Shown here one piece after another: positions 31,495-40,632 of a stretch of 64,000 nt of DNA. Under the pieces are notes generated by a model that ran no database searches, had not been told where the DNA came from, and was given only the letters and a program-made list of their open reading frames with translations. The stretch comes from Prochlorothrix hollandica PCC 9006 = CALU 1027. GTDB taxonomy: Bacteria; Cyanobacteriota; Cyanobacteriia; Prochlorotrichales; Prochlorotrichaceae. The stretch lies in assembly GCF_000332315.1 (NCBI RefSeq), contig NZ_KB235933.1, positions 949,689-1,013,688 of the forward strand, read 5' to 3'. A program made the translations under genes and the position numbers. How positions within the stretch are numbered: the first letter of the stretch is position 1; each line of letters begins with the position of its first letter.

Positions 31495-33678
31495 TTAGGT
31501 TGAGGCAGCACGGTCGCTGGTGTCGGTGGGCACCGTCAGGGATCCCGTTTCCGGTTCCTGGGGATTGGGCGGTTCTGGGGCATCAGGGGTATCGGTGTGG
31601 GGGGTAATATCCACCACAGCCCCAGACGCTTCCGCCGACTCTTGGGGACTGACGGCGGGGTTTTTCCCCAGGAGCCAATAGGTGGTCATATCCCCCCGAC
31701 CTTTAATGAAAATCGTGCCTCGTGGTTCAAAGTGGTATTGATCCTTCAGGCGATCGTAGGTGCTTTGCGTCACCTGAATCCGCCCTGGATCCCCGTGGGA
31801 TTCCATACGGGCTGCAATGTTAACCGCATCCCCCCACAGGTCATAAATAAACTTCTTCTGACCGATAACCCCCGCAATCACCGGACCTGTATTGATACCA
31901 AGGCGCACTTGTAGCGATCGGTTTTGGGTCATGGTGTCGGATATGGTGTCGGCCAGTTTAAAATCCTGCATATAGGCTTGGATTGCCAAGGCCATATCGG
32001 CGATCGCGTGGCTGTGGTTATCCATGGCCACAGGGATGCCCCCGGCCACCATATAGGCATCGCCAATGGTTTTTATTTTTTCCAAACCATAGGTTTCCGT
32101 AAAGGTATCAAAAGCCGAAAAAATTGCATTGAGGGTATTAACCAAACTCAGGGGTTCCATTTCCGAAGCCATGGTGGTAAACCCCACTAAGTCCACAAAT
32201 AAAATCGTCGCCTCTGCAAAATACTCCGCCGGAACTTCATGGGAGACCTTCAACTGTTTCACCAGTTTACTGGGCAGAATATTCAGCAGGAGCTGTTCCG
32301 ATCGCTCTTTTTCCTGACTGAGTTCGGCAGTGCGTTGGGTCACCCGATCCTCTAATTCTGCAAAAAACTGTTGCAGTTGGATGGCCATGGTATTAAAGGC
32401 GTTGGCAAGGCGATCGACTTCAATAATGACACTAGAACCCACTTGATGATTGAGATCTCCCGTTGCCACCTTTTCCGTCGCCATGACTAACTGATCAATG
32501 GGTTTTGTGATGAGTCTAGAGGTGAGGAGACTGGTTAAGATGACAGCCCCCAGTGTGGCCAGACAGAGGGCCATGGTGGTTTTATTGTTAGCGTCAATGC
32601 GGCCCATAAACGTGGATTCTGGCACCACCACCACAATCAACCAGTCCAACCCATAGGCATCAGAAAAGGGGGAAATCTGCATGAATTGGCGTTCGTCTTG
32701 AAAGTAAAACTCTAGCTGTTCATCAGTTTCAATATCATTGAGGTTACCAAATTGATCTTGCAGGGCAAGGGCGCTGGTTTGGATTCGCTGATTCTCGCTG
32801 GCCCAGGCTTTGATGCGATTGGCTGGACGATTGGGATTGCGTATATCTAAGAGTGGGATATTTGCTAAGGAGGTGGCTACTAAATTACCATCTCGTTCTA
32901 TAATATAAATCTCTCCCGATGTTGTGATATTGAGGGATTGCAAAAATTTACTGATTTGGTTTAAGCCCAGTTGGCAGGTCACAATGCCCAGGAATTCCCC
33001 GTCTTTTCCATAGAATGGGGAACTGCCGTTCATTTGCAGAATTGGGTAGGCAATATTAGTATAAATCGGACTCCATGTGGCCTTACCCGCTTTCTTGGCA
33101 ACGTGATAAAAGGGCCGGTTGCCCACATCATAGTTGTCGTTGATGACCTCCCCCTCGGTGAGGCGATCGCCCGTCTGGGGATCCAGTTCATAGAATGTGA
33201 GGATGCTGCCCCCTGGGGTCAGTTGCACCGCAGATTCCAGGGGCTGATCCGCCAACAGTCGATCGACCCACCCCACCCGTAAATATTGGTTTTTTTCAGT
33301 GGCAAATCCCACATAGCCAATGGATTCATGGTTAACGGCTTGGTGCCAGAAATAGGTTTCTGCTTTGGTGAAGTCCTGGACATCCAGCAACCCCAATTCA
33401 ATGGCTGTTAAGTTGATCCGATTGACCAACTGGGGCGCTTCCACATAGGTGCTGACCCGATCGCTGACATGGGTGATCACTTCTGCCCGCAGTTGTTGTG
33501 CCAGGTCTTGCACCGATTGCTCACCGCTGCGGAAAGATAACCACCCCACCAAACCCACGGCCCCGGTCAACTGAATCATAAAGGGTAAAAAGAGGGTGGT
33601 GCGCAGTCGAAATTTCCCCCGAAAGAAGGGCTTGGGCTGAGACGTTTGGGGGCTGCTGGGGGGCAAGGAGGAATTCAT
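31495..33678 (-). CDS. Membrane class III adenylate cyclase, CACHE-HAMP-CHD
   Basis: 727 aa from ATG 33678 (MNSSLPP); a TTG six codons upstream is less likely. First membrane helix about 30-48, a periplasmic dCACHE-type sensor (GYVGFATEKNQYLRVGW, NRPFYHVAKKAGKATWSPIY), second helix about 375-400, HAMP (VATGDLNHQV), then the cyclase domain: ATILFVDLVGFTTMASEM with metal Asp, IKTIGDAYMVAGG and YDLWGDAVNIAARMES. Lys in IKTIGD and Asp in YDLWGD favour ATP over GTP. Makes cAMP on sensing an extracellular ligand. Acidic disordered tail. Confidence 0.9.
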   Translation of the reverse strand: MNSSLPPSSPQTSQPKPFFRGKFRLRTTLFLPFMIQLTGAVGLVGWLSFRSGEQSVQDLAQQLRAEVITHVSDRVSTYVEAPQLVNRINLTAIELGLLDVQDFTKAETYFWHQAVNHESIGYVGFATEKNQYLRVGWVDRLLADQPLESAVQLTPGGSILTFYELDPQTGDRLTEGEVINDNYDVGNRPFYHVAKKAGKATWSPIYTNIAYPILQMNGSSPFYGKDGEFLGIVTCQLGLNQISKFLQSLNITTSGEIYIIERDGNLVATSLANIPLLDIRNPNRPANRIKAWASENQRIQTSALALQDQFGNLNDIETDEQLEFYFQDERQFMQISPFSDAYGLDWLIVVVVPESTFMGRIDANNKTTMALCLATLGAVILTSLLTSRLITKPIDQLVMATEKVATGDLNHQVGSSVIIEVDRLANAFNTMAIQLQQFFAELEDRVTQRTAELSQEKERSEQLLLNILPSKLVKQLKVSHEVPAEYFAEATILFVDLVGFTTMASEMEPLSLVNTLNAIFSAFDTFTETYGLEKIKTIGDAYMVAGGIPVAMDNHSHAIADMALAIQAYMQDFKLADTISDTMTQNRSLQVRLGINTGPVIAGVIGQKKFIYDLWGDAVNIAARMESHGDPGRIQVTQSTYDRLKDQYHFEPRGTIFIKGRGDMTTYWLLGKNPAVSPQESAEASGAVVDITPHTDTPDAPEPPNPQEPETGSLTVPTDTSDRAAST

Positions 33679-33973
33679 GGATTGGGGGAATTGCAACGGG
33701 TCATAAGAGTGTGAACCACAGCGGGCAAGCTACTGGTTTCCCTAGGGTGTGAGACGTTCCAGATGGTCACTGATTATCGGGTTAAGCGATCGCCAGTTCA
33801 GCAAGTATCCTTTTCAGAGGTCACCCCATCTTACCCGGATCGGCGAGGAATCGTTGCCTGCGGTAACCTTGGTTTTGTTGCCTTACCCTCTCCCGTCACT
33901 GCATCGCCAACCCATCGCTGATTAGACCGTAGCTACCTCCCCATCCGTCACCATCCTTCAATACTGTTTTCAG
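33679..33973. other. Promoter-side intergenic region of the adenylate cyclase gene
   Basis: About 295 bp upstream of the cyclase gene up to repeat B4. No ORF, no recognised repeat. Confidence 0.5.
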
Positions 33974-34076
33974 TACAGCAGTCCTAAATGGGTCGTGTGG
34001 TGTGCCCCCGGAGGGGGCACACCACACCAAGGGTTTTAGCCGTCGCGATCCTTACAACTGATTTGGGATTGCTGTA
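33974..34076. mobile_element. Family B miniature element, copy B4
   Basis: 103 bp, TACAGCAGTCCTAAATGGG ... to TTGGGATTGCTGTA, TA-bounded. Perfect central hairpin GGTGTGCCCCC / GGGGGCACACC. First member of a repeat cluster extending to 34668. Confidence 0.88.
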
Positions 34077-34109
34077 ACTACTGTTTTCAGTAACTAATTT
34101 CTTTTTTTA

Positions 34110-34204
34110 GGGCACCTCGAAGAATCCAAATTCTCGCCCCCGTACCAACGCAAGAATAGGGGGTGTGGCGGGCGGCTTCGCCCCCCGCCACAATTAATTG
34201 AGGT
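34110..34204. repeat. Family D miniature element, copy D2, interrupted by A3
   Basis: GGGCACCTCGAAGAATCC ... CAATTAATTGAGGT. The terminal GCCC is missing because the sequence passes directly into family A copy A3. Confidence 0.8.
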
Positions 34205-34481
34205 AATTATTCAGGGGGTCACGGGAGACTGAGGGTTTCAGACTTCAGAAAACAGACCTGAGGCGATGGGAGAGGGTCTATTTCACCTTGGCAGATTCAC
34301 CGATTTTGGTAGGGGCAATCCCCCCGTGGTTGCCCCGGTTGTGGGTCGCCAAGAGGGTCGGCACGGGGGCGAGAACCCTACCCGAGGTCAATTATTTCAA
34401 GGTGAAATGCACCCCGTTGATCCGGCTCTGACCGGCGATCGTGGGGCTGAAACCCGACTCACTTTCCCCCTGAATAGTTAC
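34203..34481. mobile_element. Family A miniature element, copy A3
   Basis: About 279 bp in inverse orientation to A1: GTAATTATTCAGGGGGTC ... to CCCTGAATAGTTAC. It interrupts the end of repeat D2. On its right it is joined to the last 15 bp of a family B element (CTCGGACTGCTGTA) and a family C arm, so at least three repeat families are nested here. Confidence 0.85.
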
Positions 34482-34541
34482 CCTATCTCGGACTGCTGTA
34501 GGGGTTTCTCTTTAAGTTGATACCCCAAATTAGTGACACTG

Positions 34542-34668
34542 AGTGACTGACAAAACTGACCAGAACCCCACGCCACTGGCAGGGTCAGGTTTCCTGACCC
34601 CTACATCGACCAAAACCTGGTAGGGACTGGGTTTCCTCGCCCAATGCAGACTCTTTTGTCAGTCAACC
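34542..34668. repeat. Family G inverted-repeat element next to mlaE
   Basis: About 127 bp bounded by GTGACTGACAAAA and TTTTGTCAGTCAAC. The right terminus supplies the TGA stop of the mlaE-like gene. Single ends of the same type occur at 5557-5572 and 58313-58333. Confidence 0.7.
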
Positions 34669-35442
34669 AGGGATGGGGGGGATGGCCAAGACTAGGGATA
34701 GGACTAAATCTGCTAGAAAGATGGCCACCCAGATATTGACGACGGCGGCGGTCGTTGACTGTCCCACCCCCTTGGCCCCGCCTCGGGTCGTCAGTCCCCA
34801 GCTACAGCCAATGAGGGACACCAAAACGCCAAACACGACAGCTTTTAAGACGATCGTCCACAGATCTTCTAATTTCAAGAAGAAGCGCACTGAATTGAGG
34901 AATAGGTCGGGAGGTTGCCCGTAGACTTGATAGGCCACCAAAGCCCCGCTCCCCAGGCCGATGGTGATGGCAAAGGTGGTCAAAATCGGCACCATGACAC
35001 AGCACGCCACCACCCTGGGGGTCACGAGGTAGTCCACGGGGTTGGTGCGCAACATGTGCAGGGCATCGATTTGTTCGGTGATTTGCATGACCCCCACTTC
35101 TGCCGCATAGGTGCCTCCCACCTGACCGGCCACAATCCCCGCCGTCAGCAGGGGTCCCAGTTCCCGGCAAAAGGCCAGGGCAAAGGCTCCCCCCATGGAC
35201 TCGATCGCCCCATAACGGATCAGTTCTCGCCCCATTTGCATGGCACAAATCATCCCCGCCAAGCCGCTCATCAGCAGCACCGTCCCCAATGCCCTGGGAC
35301 CTGCCACCCCCAGTTGTTCCGCCAGGGCGGCCCGCTGCAATTTGCCCCGCAACAACCGCACGAACACTTGCCCTGCCAACAGGAGGGTGACGGGGAAGCG
35401 CTGAAACCAGCGGTTCTGGTGAAAAAAGCGGGATTCAGACAT
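34663..35442 (-). CDS. MlaE/YrbE-type ABC transporter permease
   Basis: 259 aa from ATG 35442 (MSESRFFHQN); the 17-codon frame extension is low-complexity and rejected. Membrane protein with the MlaE signature: GLAGMICAMQMGRELIRYG, LAFCRELGPLLTAGIVAGQVG, YAAEVGVMQITEQIDALHML, and CSWGLTTRGGAKGVGQSTT. Permease for phospholipid (or, in the plastid line, TGD1-type lipid) traffic between membranes. ATPase and substrate-binding partners are not in this window. The stop codon lies inside the family G terminus. Confidence 0.92.
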   Translation of the reverse strand: MSESRFFHQNRWFQRFPVTLLLAGQVFVRLLRGKLQRAALAEQLGVAGPRALGTVLLMSGLAGMICAMQMGRELIRYGAIESMGGAFALAFCRELGPLLTAGIVAGQVGGTYAAEVGVMQITEQIDALHMLRTNPVDYLVTPRVVACCVMVPILTTFAITIGLGSGALVAYQVYGQPPDLFLNSVRFFLKLEDLWTIVLKAVVFGVLVSLIGCSWGLTTRGGAKGVGQSTTAAVVNIWVAIFLADLVLSLVLAIPPIPG

Positions 35443-35459
35443 GGTTAAGGGCAGAATAA

Positions 35460-35511
35460 GGGCAAGAAAGCAAGGGCAAGAAAGCAAGGGCAAGAAAGCA
35501 AGGGCAAGAAA
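35460..35511. repeat. 14-bp tandem repeat upstream of mlaE
   Basis: Nearly four GGGCAAGAAAGCAA units between the mlaE-like start and repeat C3. Confidence 0.85.
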
Positions 35512-35512
35512 G

Positions 35513-35593
35513 GGGTTACCGCTGCCAGCGGGACAAGATTAACGGGACAATGGGGCATGGAGCGCCCCACTATCCCGGCTTCAGTTGATACCC
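35513..35593. repeat. Family C repeat, copy C3
   Basis: GGGTTACCGCTGCCAGCGGG ... to TTCAGTTGATACCC, inverse orientation to C2. Hairpin on ACAATGGGGC / GCCCCACTAT. Fills the mlaE/DUF3153 gap. Confidence 0.82.
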
Positions 35594-35611
35594 AAAAAAA
35601 GCAAGGGCGGG

Positions 35612-36511
35612 CTACGGGGAGGGGGATCCTGGGGGGGGAAGCCAGCGGCGCACGGCCATGCCCCCTACTACCAGCAAGAAAACCCCGATCGCCCCAATGC
35701 CGAGGGGACTGGGGACCCAAAACACCGCCTCCACGTCTGTGACGGCTCCGGTGGGCAATAGCCAGACCACCCGTCGCCCCCGGTGCTGTTGGGGAACGCC
35801 GGCGGTGGCCCTGGCCCAATCTACTCCCCAGGGGGTGTCTAGCACAAAGGCTACCTGCAAGATTCCAGCGGTTGCCCCCACCCCTTGGCCCTGGGTTCGC
35901 CGCGAGCCTAGGGCTTGTAAATCGAGGCTTAGGTGGAGGTGGTTGCGGAAGGCCACCAGCCGATTATCTTGGCTGAGGGCGATGTCTCCCCCCAGGGCGG
36001 GCAGGTCTCCGTGCCAGGGGGGTTGGGTTCTAGGGTTGGGGCTAGGGGTCAGGGGGGAGGCAGACCGATCGACGGTTGCCGGGGAATTGGGGCTGGGCTG
36101 TAGTACCTGCTTAAATTTTCGCACTAGGTCAGTGGAGCCATAAAAGGGCACCGTCAACTGGTAACTCCCGGCATCCAGCCGTTGACCCCAACCGTCCAGG
36201 GGATTGATCTGATGGGCGAGGCGGGCGAACCATTGATCCCCTAAAACGGGGGTGAGGGCTTGCACATCGTCGCTGAGGGTAATGCGCTGGACGATCGCCC
36301 CTTCCGTCTGGCTAGTAAAGCGCAATCCTAGGTCATAGCGCACACAACCACTGAGACAACAGGCCAGTCCCAGCCACAGCCACAGCCTGACCCACCCAAG
36401 CCGTTGCCCCGGTTTACGGTGCTGGGAATTCCGGATCCTGGAGGAGGAGGGACGTTCCGGAGGGGTTCGGGGGTGGGGGGGAGAAGAAAACAGGGTCCAA
36501 GGTTGCCTCAC
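35612..36511 (-). CDS. DUF3153 lipoprotein
   Basis: 299 aa. After a basic Pro-rich N-terminus comes a signal segment (LWLWLGLACCLSGC, lipobox Cys about 56). Then CVRYDLGLRFTSQTEGAIVQ, the start of the cyanobacterial DUF3153 family, and a C-terminal membrane anchor (GIGAIGVFLLVVGGMAV). Probably an outer-leaflet or thylakoid lipoprotein of unknown role. A Pro/Ser linker (SPNSPATVDRSASPLTPSPN) interrupts the domain. Confidence 0.85.
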   Translation of the reverse strand: MRQPWTLFSSPPHPRTPPERPSSSRIRNSQHRKPGQRLGWVRLWLWLGLACCLSGCVRYDLGLRFTSQTEGAIVQRITLSDDVQALTPVLGDQWFARLAHQINPLDGWGQRLDAGSYQLTVPFYGSTDLVRKFKQVLQPSPNSPATVDRSASPLTPSPNPRTQPPWHGDLPALGGDIALSQDNRLVAFRNHLHLSLDLQALGSRRTQGQGVGATAGILQVAFVLDTPWGVDWARATAGVPQQHRGRRVVWLLPTGAVTDVEAVFWVPSPLGIGAIGVFLLVVGGMAVRRWLPPPGSPSP

Positions 36512-36618
36512 GGGTTTAGGGGGAAGGATAGGGCAGGGGATATGCTAAAGGGGCAGAGATGGGGGGTAAAGCAACTATAGTAGCCCGATCGCCGTCACTA
36601 GCCTCCAAGACAATTGTT

Positions 36619-36718
36619 GGGGACCTCGATTAATTGTGGCGGGCGGCGAAGCCGCCCGCCACAACCCTGATTTTTGCCTGGGTTCCTGGACGAAAATTTG
36701 AATTTTTCGAGGTGCCCC
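36619..36718. repeat. Family D miniature element, copy D3
   Basis: GGGACCTCGATTAATTG ... TTTTCGAGGTGCCCC with a GGCGGGCGGCGAAGCCGCCCGCC hairpin at the centre. Flanked by a 7-bp direct repeat ATTGTTG on both sides. ATTGTTGTTTG then recurs four times up to 36770. Confidence 0.8.
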
Positions 36719-36790
36719 ATTGTTGTTTGGGTGCCCCATTGTTGTTTGTTTTTAATTGTTGTTTGTTTCTGTTGTGTCTGAAATCTTGCC

Positions 36791-38209
36791 ATGTCTTTAA
36801 CCTGTCCTTGGTTCTCCCTGATGTTGGGCGTTCTACTCTTGCCCCTGTCCCCGGCGATCGCTGGGGTGAATGCAGACGCTAACCCTAGGGATGAAGTCTT
36901 GGCGGTGGGATCGCTGGAGGAGTGGAGTCCCGCTGATTTGTTTTGGCCTAGCTCTCCCTCCTGGCCCGGTGGTGGATCCAGTGTGATTGCCGATCGTCCC
37001 CAGCTTTTCCAGGGGGGTGCGCTGGATTCCCTGACCGTCACCCAACCCCTGCATCTTGCCCAAACTCCAGACCCAGGGGCAGGTTTAGGGGCAGCAGAGG
37101 GAGACCCGCCCCCCCATGGTGCAACCCCCACAGGCGAAGTCCCGGATCCCCCAACCCAAGAGGGGCAAAATGAAGCTTTCAATCAAGCATTAGAAGAGAC
37201 CGATGGGCAGACCGATGGGCAGATCGATGGGCAGACCGATGGGCAGACCGATGGGCAGACCGATGGGCAGACCGATGGGAAAATAGAGGGCACTGATAAC
37301 CCTCAAGATTTGCCTGAATACACCATGGATAATTTAGTCCAAGCCGTTGTGGCGGAAATGAACCAGGTTCGCGCCAACCCCCAAAGCTATCTGCCCGTCC
37401 TCCGAGCTTGGCGCGATCGCTTCCATGCCGATGGTAAAACGGTGGTGTTGGACAACGGATCCCGGCTCTCCACCTTTGAAGGGTTGGCCGCAGTGGATGA
37501 AGCCTTAGGGTTTCTGGAACAAGCCCAGCCCGTGAGCGATCTGCGGTTAGTGTCTGGTCTCAGCCGTGCTGCTCAGGATCAGGTGGATGCCCAGGGAGCC
37601 ACGGGGGCCACCGGCCATGATGGCAGCAAGGGGGGAATGCGGGAGCGCATCGAACGCCATGGTACATGGCAGATCACCATTGGCGAGAATATTAGTTACG
37701 GTGCCACGACGGGGCAGCAGGTGGTGATGCAGTTAATCATTGATGATGGGGTGCCGGGGCGAGGGCATCGCACCAATATTTTCAACCCCAAATTCCAGGT
37801 GACGGGGGTGGCCTGCGGTGACCATGCCAATTATCGAACCATGTGCGTGTTGACCTATGCCGGGGGGTATGTGAACAGTGAGGGGAGTGGTGAGGTGGCG
37901 GGGGATGCTGCGGCAACGGGGGAGACTGTTGCGACGGCGATCGCTGGGGCGATCGCCACGGATCATGTATTTACAGTGGAGCATCGCGGTACGGTTGCCC
38001 TGGACTCGCTCCGGTTTAATGATCAAGAATTATTACCCAATGGGTCTCTGAAGCCGGGAGAAACCCTGTCCCTGACGTTAACGACCTGTGAGGGCAACTT
38101 ACGACTACAACTGACGGGATATTCGGCGTTGCCTTGGAGTAATCTCAATCTCTGCCGTTTCAAAACGTTAATTATTGATGCGAACAACAGTATGCGTCTT
38201 GGTTCTTAA
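36791..38209 (+). CDS. Secreted CAP-domain (SCP/PR1-like) protein
   Basis: 472 aa. Signal peptide (FSLMLGVLLLPLSPAIAG). A low-complexity region includes a 4-residue DGQT repeat (12-bp units, about 138-162). The CAP domain spans about 185-365: MDNLVQAVVAEMNQVRANPQ, GATGHDGSKGGMRERI, ENISYGATTGQQVV, PGRGHRTNIFNPKFQVTGV with the catalytic-cleft His. The C-terminal beta domain (VFTVEHRGTVALDSLRFN) is unknown. Probably extracellular; substrate unknown. Confidence 0.88.
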   Translation: MSLTCPWFSLMLGVLLLPLSPAIAGVNADANPRDEVLAVGSLEEWSPADLFWPSSPSWPGGGSSVIADRPQLFQGGALDSLTVTQPLHLAQTPDPGAGLGAAEGDPPPHGATPTGEVPDPPTQEGQNEAFNQALEETDGQTDGQIDGQTDGQTDGQTDGQTDGKIEGTDNPQDLPEYTMDNLVQAVVAEMNQVRANPQSYLPVLRAWRDRFHADGKTVVLDNGSRLSTFEGLAAVDEALGFLEQAQPVSDLRLVSGLSRAAQDQVDAQGATGATGHDGSKGGMRERIERHGTWQITIGENISYGATTGQQVVMQLIIDDGVPGRGHRTNIFNPKFQVTGVACGDHANYRTMCVLTYAGGYVNSEGSGEVAGDAAATGETVATAIAGAIATDHVFTVEHRGTVALDSLRFNDQELLPNGSLKPGETLSLTLTTCEGNLRLQLTGYSALPWSNLNLCRFKTLIIDANNSMRLGS

Positions 38210-38230
38210 GGGTTAGGGTCTTAAGGGTTA

Positions 38231-38326
38231 GGGCACCTCAAAAAATCCATATTTTCGCCCAGTGACCCACGTAAGAATCAGACTTGTGGCGGGCGGCTCC
38301 GCCCAACCCAATTAATCGAGGTGCCC
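38231..38326. repeat. Family D miniature element, copy D4
   Basis: GGGCACCTCAAAAAATCC ... AATTAATCGAGGTGCCC, flanked by a 19-bp near-perfect direct repeat (GTTAGGGTCTTAAGGG plus TTA/CTA) at 38212-38230 and 38327-38345. Confidence 0.82.
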
Positions 38327-38360
38327 GTTAGGGTCTTAAGGGCTAGGTTTTGAAGGGTTG

Positions 38361-38449
38361 GGGCATGAGACTGGGGTATGAGACTGGGGCATAAGACTGG
38401 GGTATGAGACTGGGGTATGAGACTGGGGTATGAGACTGGGGCATGAGAC
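38361..38449. repeat. 13-bp tandem repeat, about seven copies
   Basis: GGGG(C/T)ATGAGACT units, one with ATAAGACT. Intergenic, unit not a multiple of three. Confidence 0.9.
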
Positions 38450-38638
38450 AGCGGACCGATAAACGCCGATCGCCCCCCAGTCGGATCAGGGTCACAGGCA
38501 AATGGAAGATTTCAGGGCATCCTAAAGGGTAAGGCCCAATGGTTGGATTTCCTGGGTTTTCGTTTCTGAATTGTTGATTAGGCTGTTTTATTGGGCTGTT
38601 TTATTGGGCCTTTTGTTTGCTGTAGGACCTTGATTATT

Positions 38639-38911
38639 ATGCAACCTCTTCTAGACGACGATCGCGATCGCATAAACTCTAAAATCGCCCCTGAAAGCGC
38701 CTCTAAAAGCGCCGCAACTTCAGGTTCCCTAGAGTCCTCGATCTCCCCCCCCAACTGTTCGCCGCCCCAGGCTGTCCCTGGTGCAGTGGCTGATCGGTGG
38801 GAGTCTGGCCAGTCTCAAGCCCTGAGAAATGTCATGGCCGCTAGTCTACTGAGTCTCTACAGTGTGCCGCTGCTCCATAAACTTCAGCACCCCACCCCAC
38901 CCCACCAGTAA
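38639..38911 (+). CDS. Small hypothetical protein (doubtful)
   Basis: 90 aa from ATG 38639. Ser/Pro/Ala-rich with a duplicated ESASKSA-like motif and a hydrophobic LRNVMAASLLSLYSVPLL near the end. No ribosome binding site stands out and no family is recognised. It fills the gap between the CAP gene and family A copy A4. May be non-coding. Confidence 0.35.
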   Translation: MQPLLDDDRDRINSKIAPESASKSAATSGSLESSISPPNCSPPQAVPGAVADRWESGQSQALRNVMAASLLSLYSVPLLHKLQHPTPPHQ

Positions 38912-39014
38912 GGTTAGGCAACCTGACCCCCATCTCGTAACGAAATTGCAAGGGTTTCAGTAGATCTGTCAGTCAGGACCAACGCTAAAGTTAGCTAGAC
39001 AAGGGGCTTAAGCC

Positions 39015-39363
39015 CCTTGTTCCTGATAGGCTTAAGCCCAGTGTTCCGTAATTATTCAGGGGGTCACGGGAGAATGAGGGTTTCAGGCTTCAGAAAACAG
39101 ACCTGAGGTGATTGGAGAGGGTCTATTTCACCTTGGCAGATTCCCCGATTTGGGTAGGGGCAATCCCCCCGTGGTTGCCCCGGCTGTGGGTCGCGAAGAG
39201 GGTCGGCACGGGGGCAAGAACCCTACCCGAGGTCGATGGTTCCAAGGTGAAATGCATCCCGTTGATCCGGCTCTGACCGGCGATCGTGGGGCTGAAACCC
39301 TACTAACTTCGTCCCCCCCCTGAATAGTTACCTTGTTCCTGATAGGCTTAAGCCCAGTGTTCC
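39015..39363. mobile_element. Family A miniature element, copy A4, with 33-bp target duplication
   Basis: Element 39048-39330, GTAATTATTCAGG ... CCTGAATAGTTA, inverse to A1. On both sides lies an identical 33-bp direct repeat beginning CCTTGTTCCTGATAGGC and ending AAGCCCAGTGTTCC (39015-39047 and 39331-39363). Long, variable-length target duplications are a published peculiarity of IS1634. No coding capacity. Confidence 0.9.
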
Positions 39364-39462
39364 TGACGGGTTTAAGTCCCTGAGGTGACGTAAACTCGTA
39401 ACGAATGCACCGGCTTCTATGTACCGACTCCTTAATGTACCGGCTTCTAGGTACCAACTCCT

Positions 39463-40632
39463 ATGCACCGACCCATTTACCTGGATGCCCACGCCACAAC
39501 CCCCGTTGATCCCCGTGTCCTGGAGGTTATGGTGCCCTACTTTACGGAGCATTTCGGCAACCCCGCCAGTACGACCCATGCCTATGGTTGGGGGGCAGCA
39601 GCAGCGGTGAGCGCCGCCCGCGATCGCCTTGCCCAAGCCATCAACGCCAGCCCAGAAGAGATTATTTTCACCAGTGGGGCCACGGAAGCCAATAATTTGG
39701 CCATTAAGGGCATTGCAGAAGCCCAGATGACTAAAGGTCGCCACCTGGTGACGGTGGTCACGGAGCATCGGGCTATTTTGGATCCCTGCCGCTATCTGGA
39801 GGGGTTGGGGTTTGAGGTGACCTATGTGCCCGTGCAAGGGGATGGTCTGGTGGAGGTGGGGGATGTGGTGCAGGCGTTGCGATCGGACACGGTTTTGGTG
39901 TCGGTGATGGCCGCCAATAACGAAATTGGGGTGGTGCAACCCCTCGCCACCCTGGGGCGCATTTGCCACGACCATGGCATTCTCTTCCACAGCGATGCCG
40001 CCCAAGCCATCGGCAAAATCCCCCTGGATGTGCAGGCCCAGCACATTGATCTGCTGTCCCTCACGGCCCATAAGGTCTATGGTCCTAAGGGCATTGGTGC
40101 CCTCTATGTGCGGCGCAGCCATCCACGGGTGGTGCTAGCGCCCCAAAGCCACGGGGGGGGCCATGAACGGGGACTGCGATCGGGAACCCTCTACACCCCG
40201 CAGATTGTAGGCTTTGCCGAAGCGGTCACCTTGGCCCTGGGGGAGATGGAGGCGGAAGGCCAGCGGTTGGCTAGTTTACGCGATCGCCTGTGGCAACAAC
40301 TCCAGGATTTGGGGGATATCCACCTCAATGGCCATCCCCAGCAGCGGCTTCCGGGCAACCTGAATATCAGTGTGGGGGGGGTGGATGGCTCAGCCCTGTT
40401 ACTGGGGTTGCAGCCGGTGGTGGCGGTGTCGTCGGGTTCTGCCTGTTCCTCTGCCCAGGGTTCGCCCTCCCATGTGCTGAAAGCCTTGGGGCGCAGTGAT
40501 GGGCTGGCCTATGGCTCGGTGCGATTTGGGTTGGGGCGGTTCACGACGGCGGCGGAGGTCGATCGGGTTGCGGCCCATACACGGGCAACGATCCAAGGAT
40601 TGCGGCGATCGGGCTTTGGGCGATCGGGCTAA
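39463..40632 (+). CDS. iscS: Cysteine desulfurase (IscS/NifS type)
   Basis: 389 aa. PLP enzyme: IYLDAHATTPVDPRVLEVM, TSGATEANNLAIKG, HSDAAQAIGKIPLDV, PLP Lys in SLTAHKVYGPKGIG, and the sulfur-carrying Cys in VAVSSGSACSSAQGSPSHVL. Releases sulfur from cysteine for Fe-S clusters and thiolation. The C-terminus RRSGFGRSG is extended by a GCGATCGGGCTTTGG repeat that continues past the stop. Confidence 0.93.
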   Translation: MHRPIYLDAHATTPVDPRVLEVMVPYFTEHFGNPASTTHAYGWGAAAAVSAARDRLAQAINASPEEIIFTSGATEANNLAIKGIAEAQMTKGRHLVTVVTEHRAILDPCRYLEGLGFEVTYVPVQGDGLVEVGDVVQALRSDTVLVSVMAANNEIGVVQPLATLGRICHDHGILFHSDAAQAIGKIPLDVQAQHIDLLSLTAHKVYGPKGIGALYVRRSHPRVVLAPQSHGGGHERGLRSGTLYTPQIVGFAEAVTLALGEMEAEGQRLASLRDRLWQQLQDLGDIHLNGHPQQRLPGNLNISVGGVDGSALLLGLQPVVAVSSGSACSSAQGSPSHVLKALGRSDGLAYGSVRFGLGRFTTAAEVDRVAAHTRATIQGLRRSGFGRSG

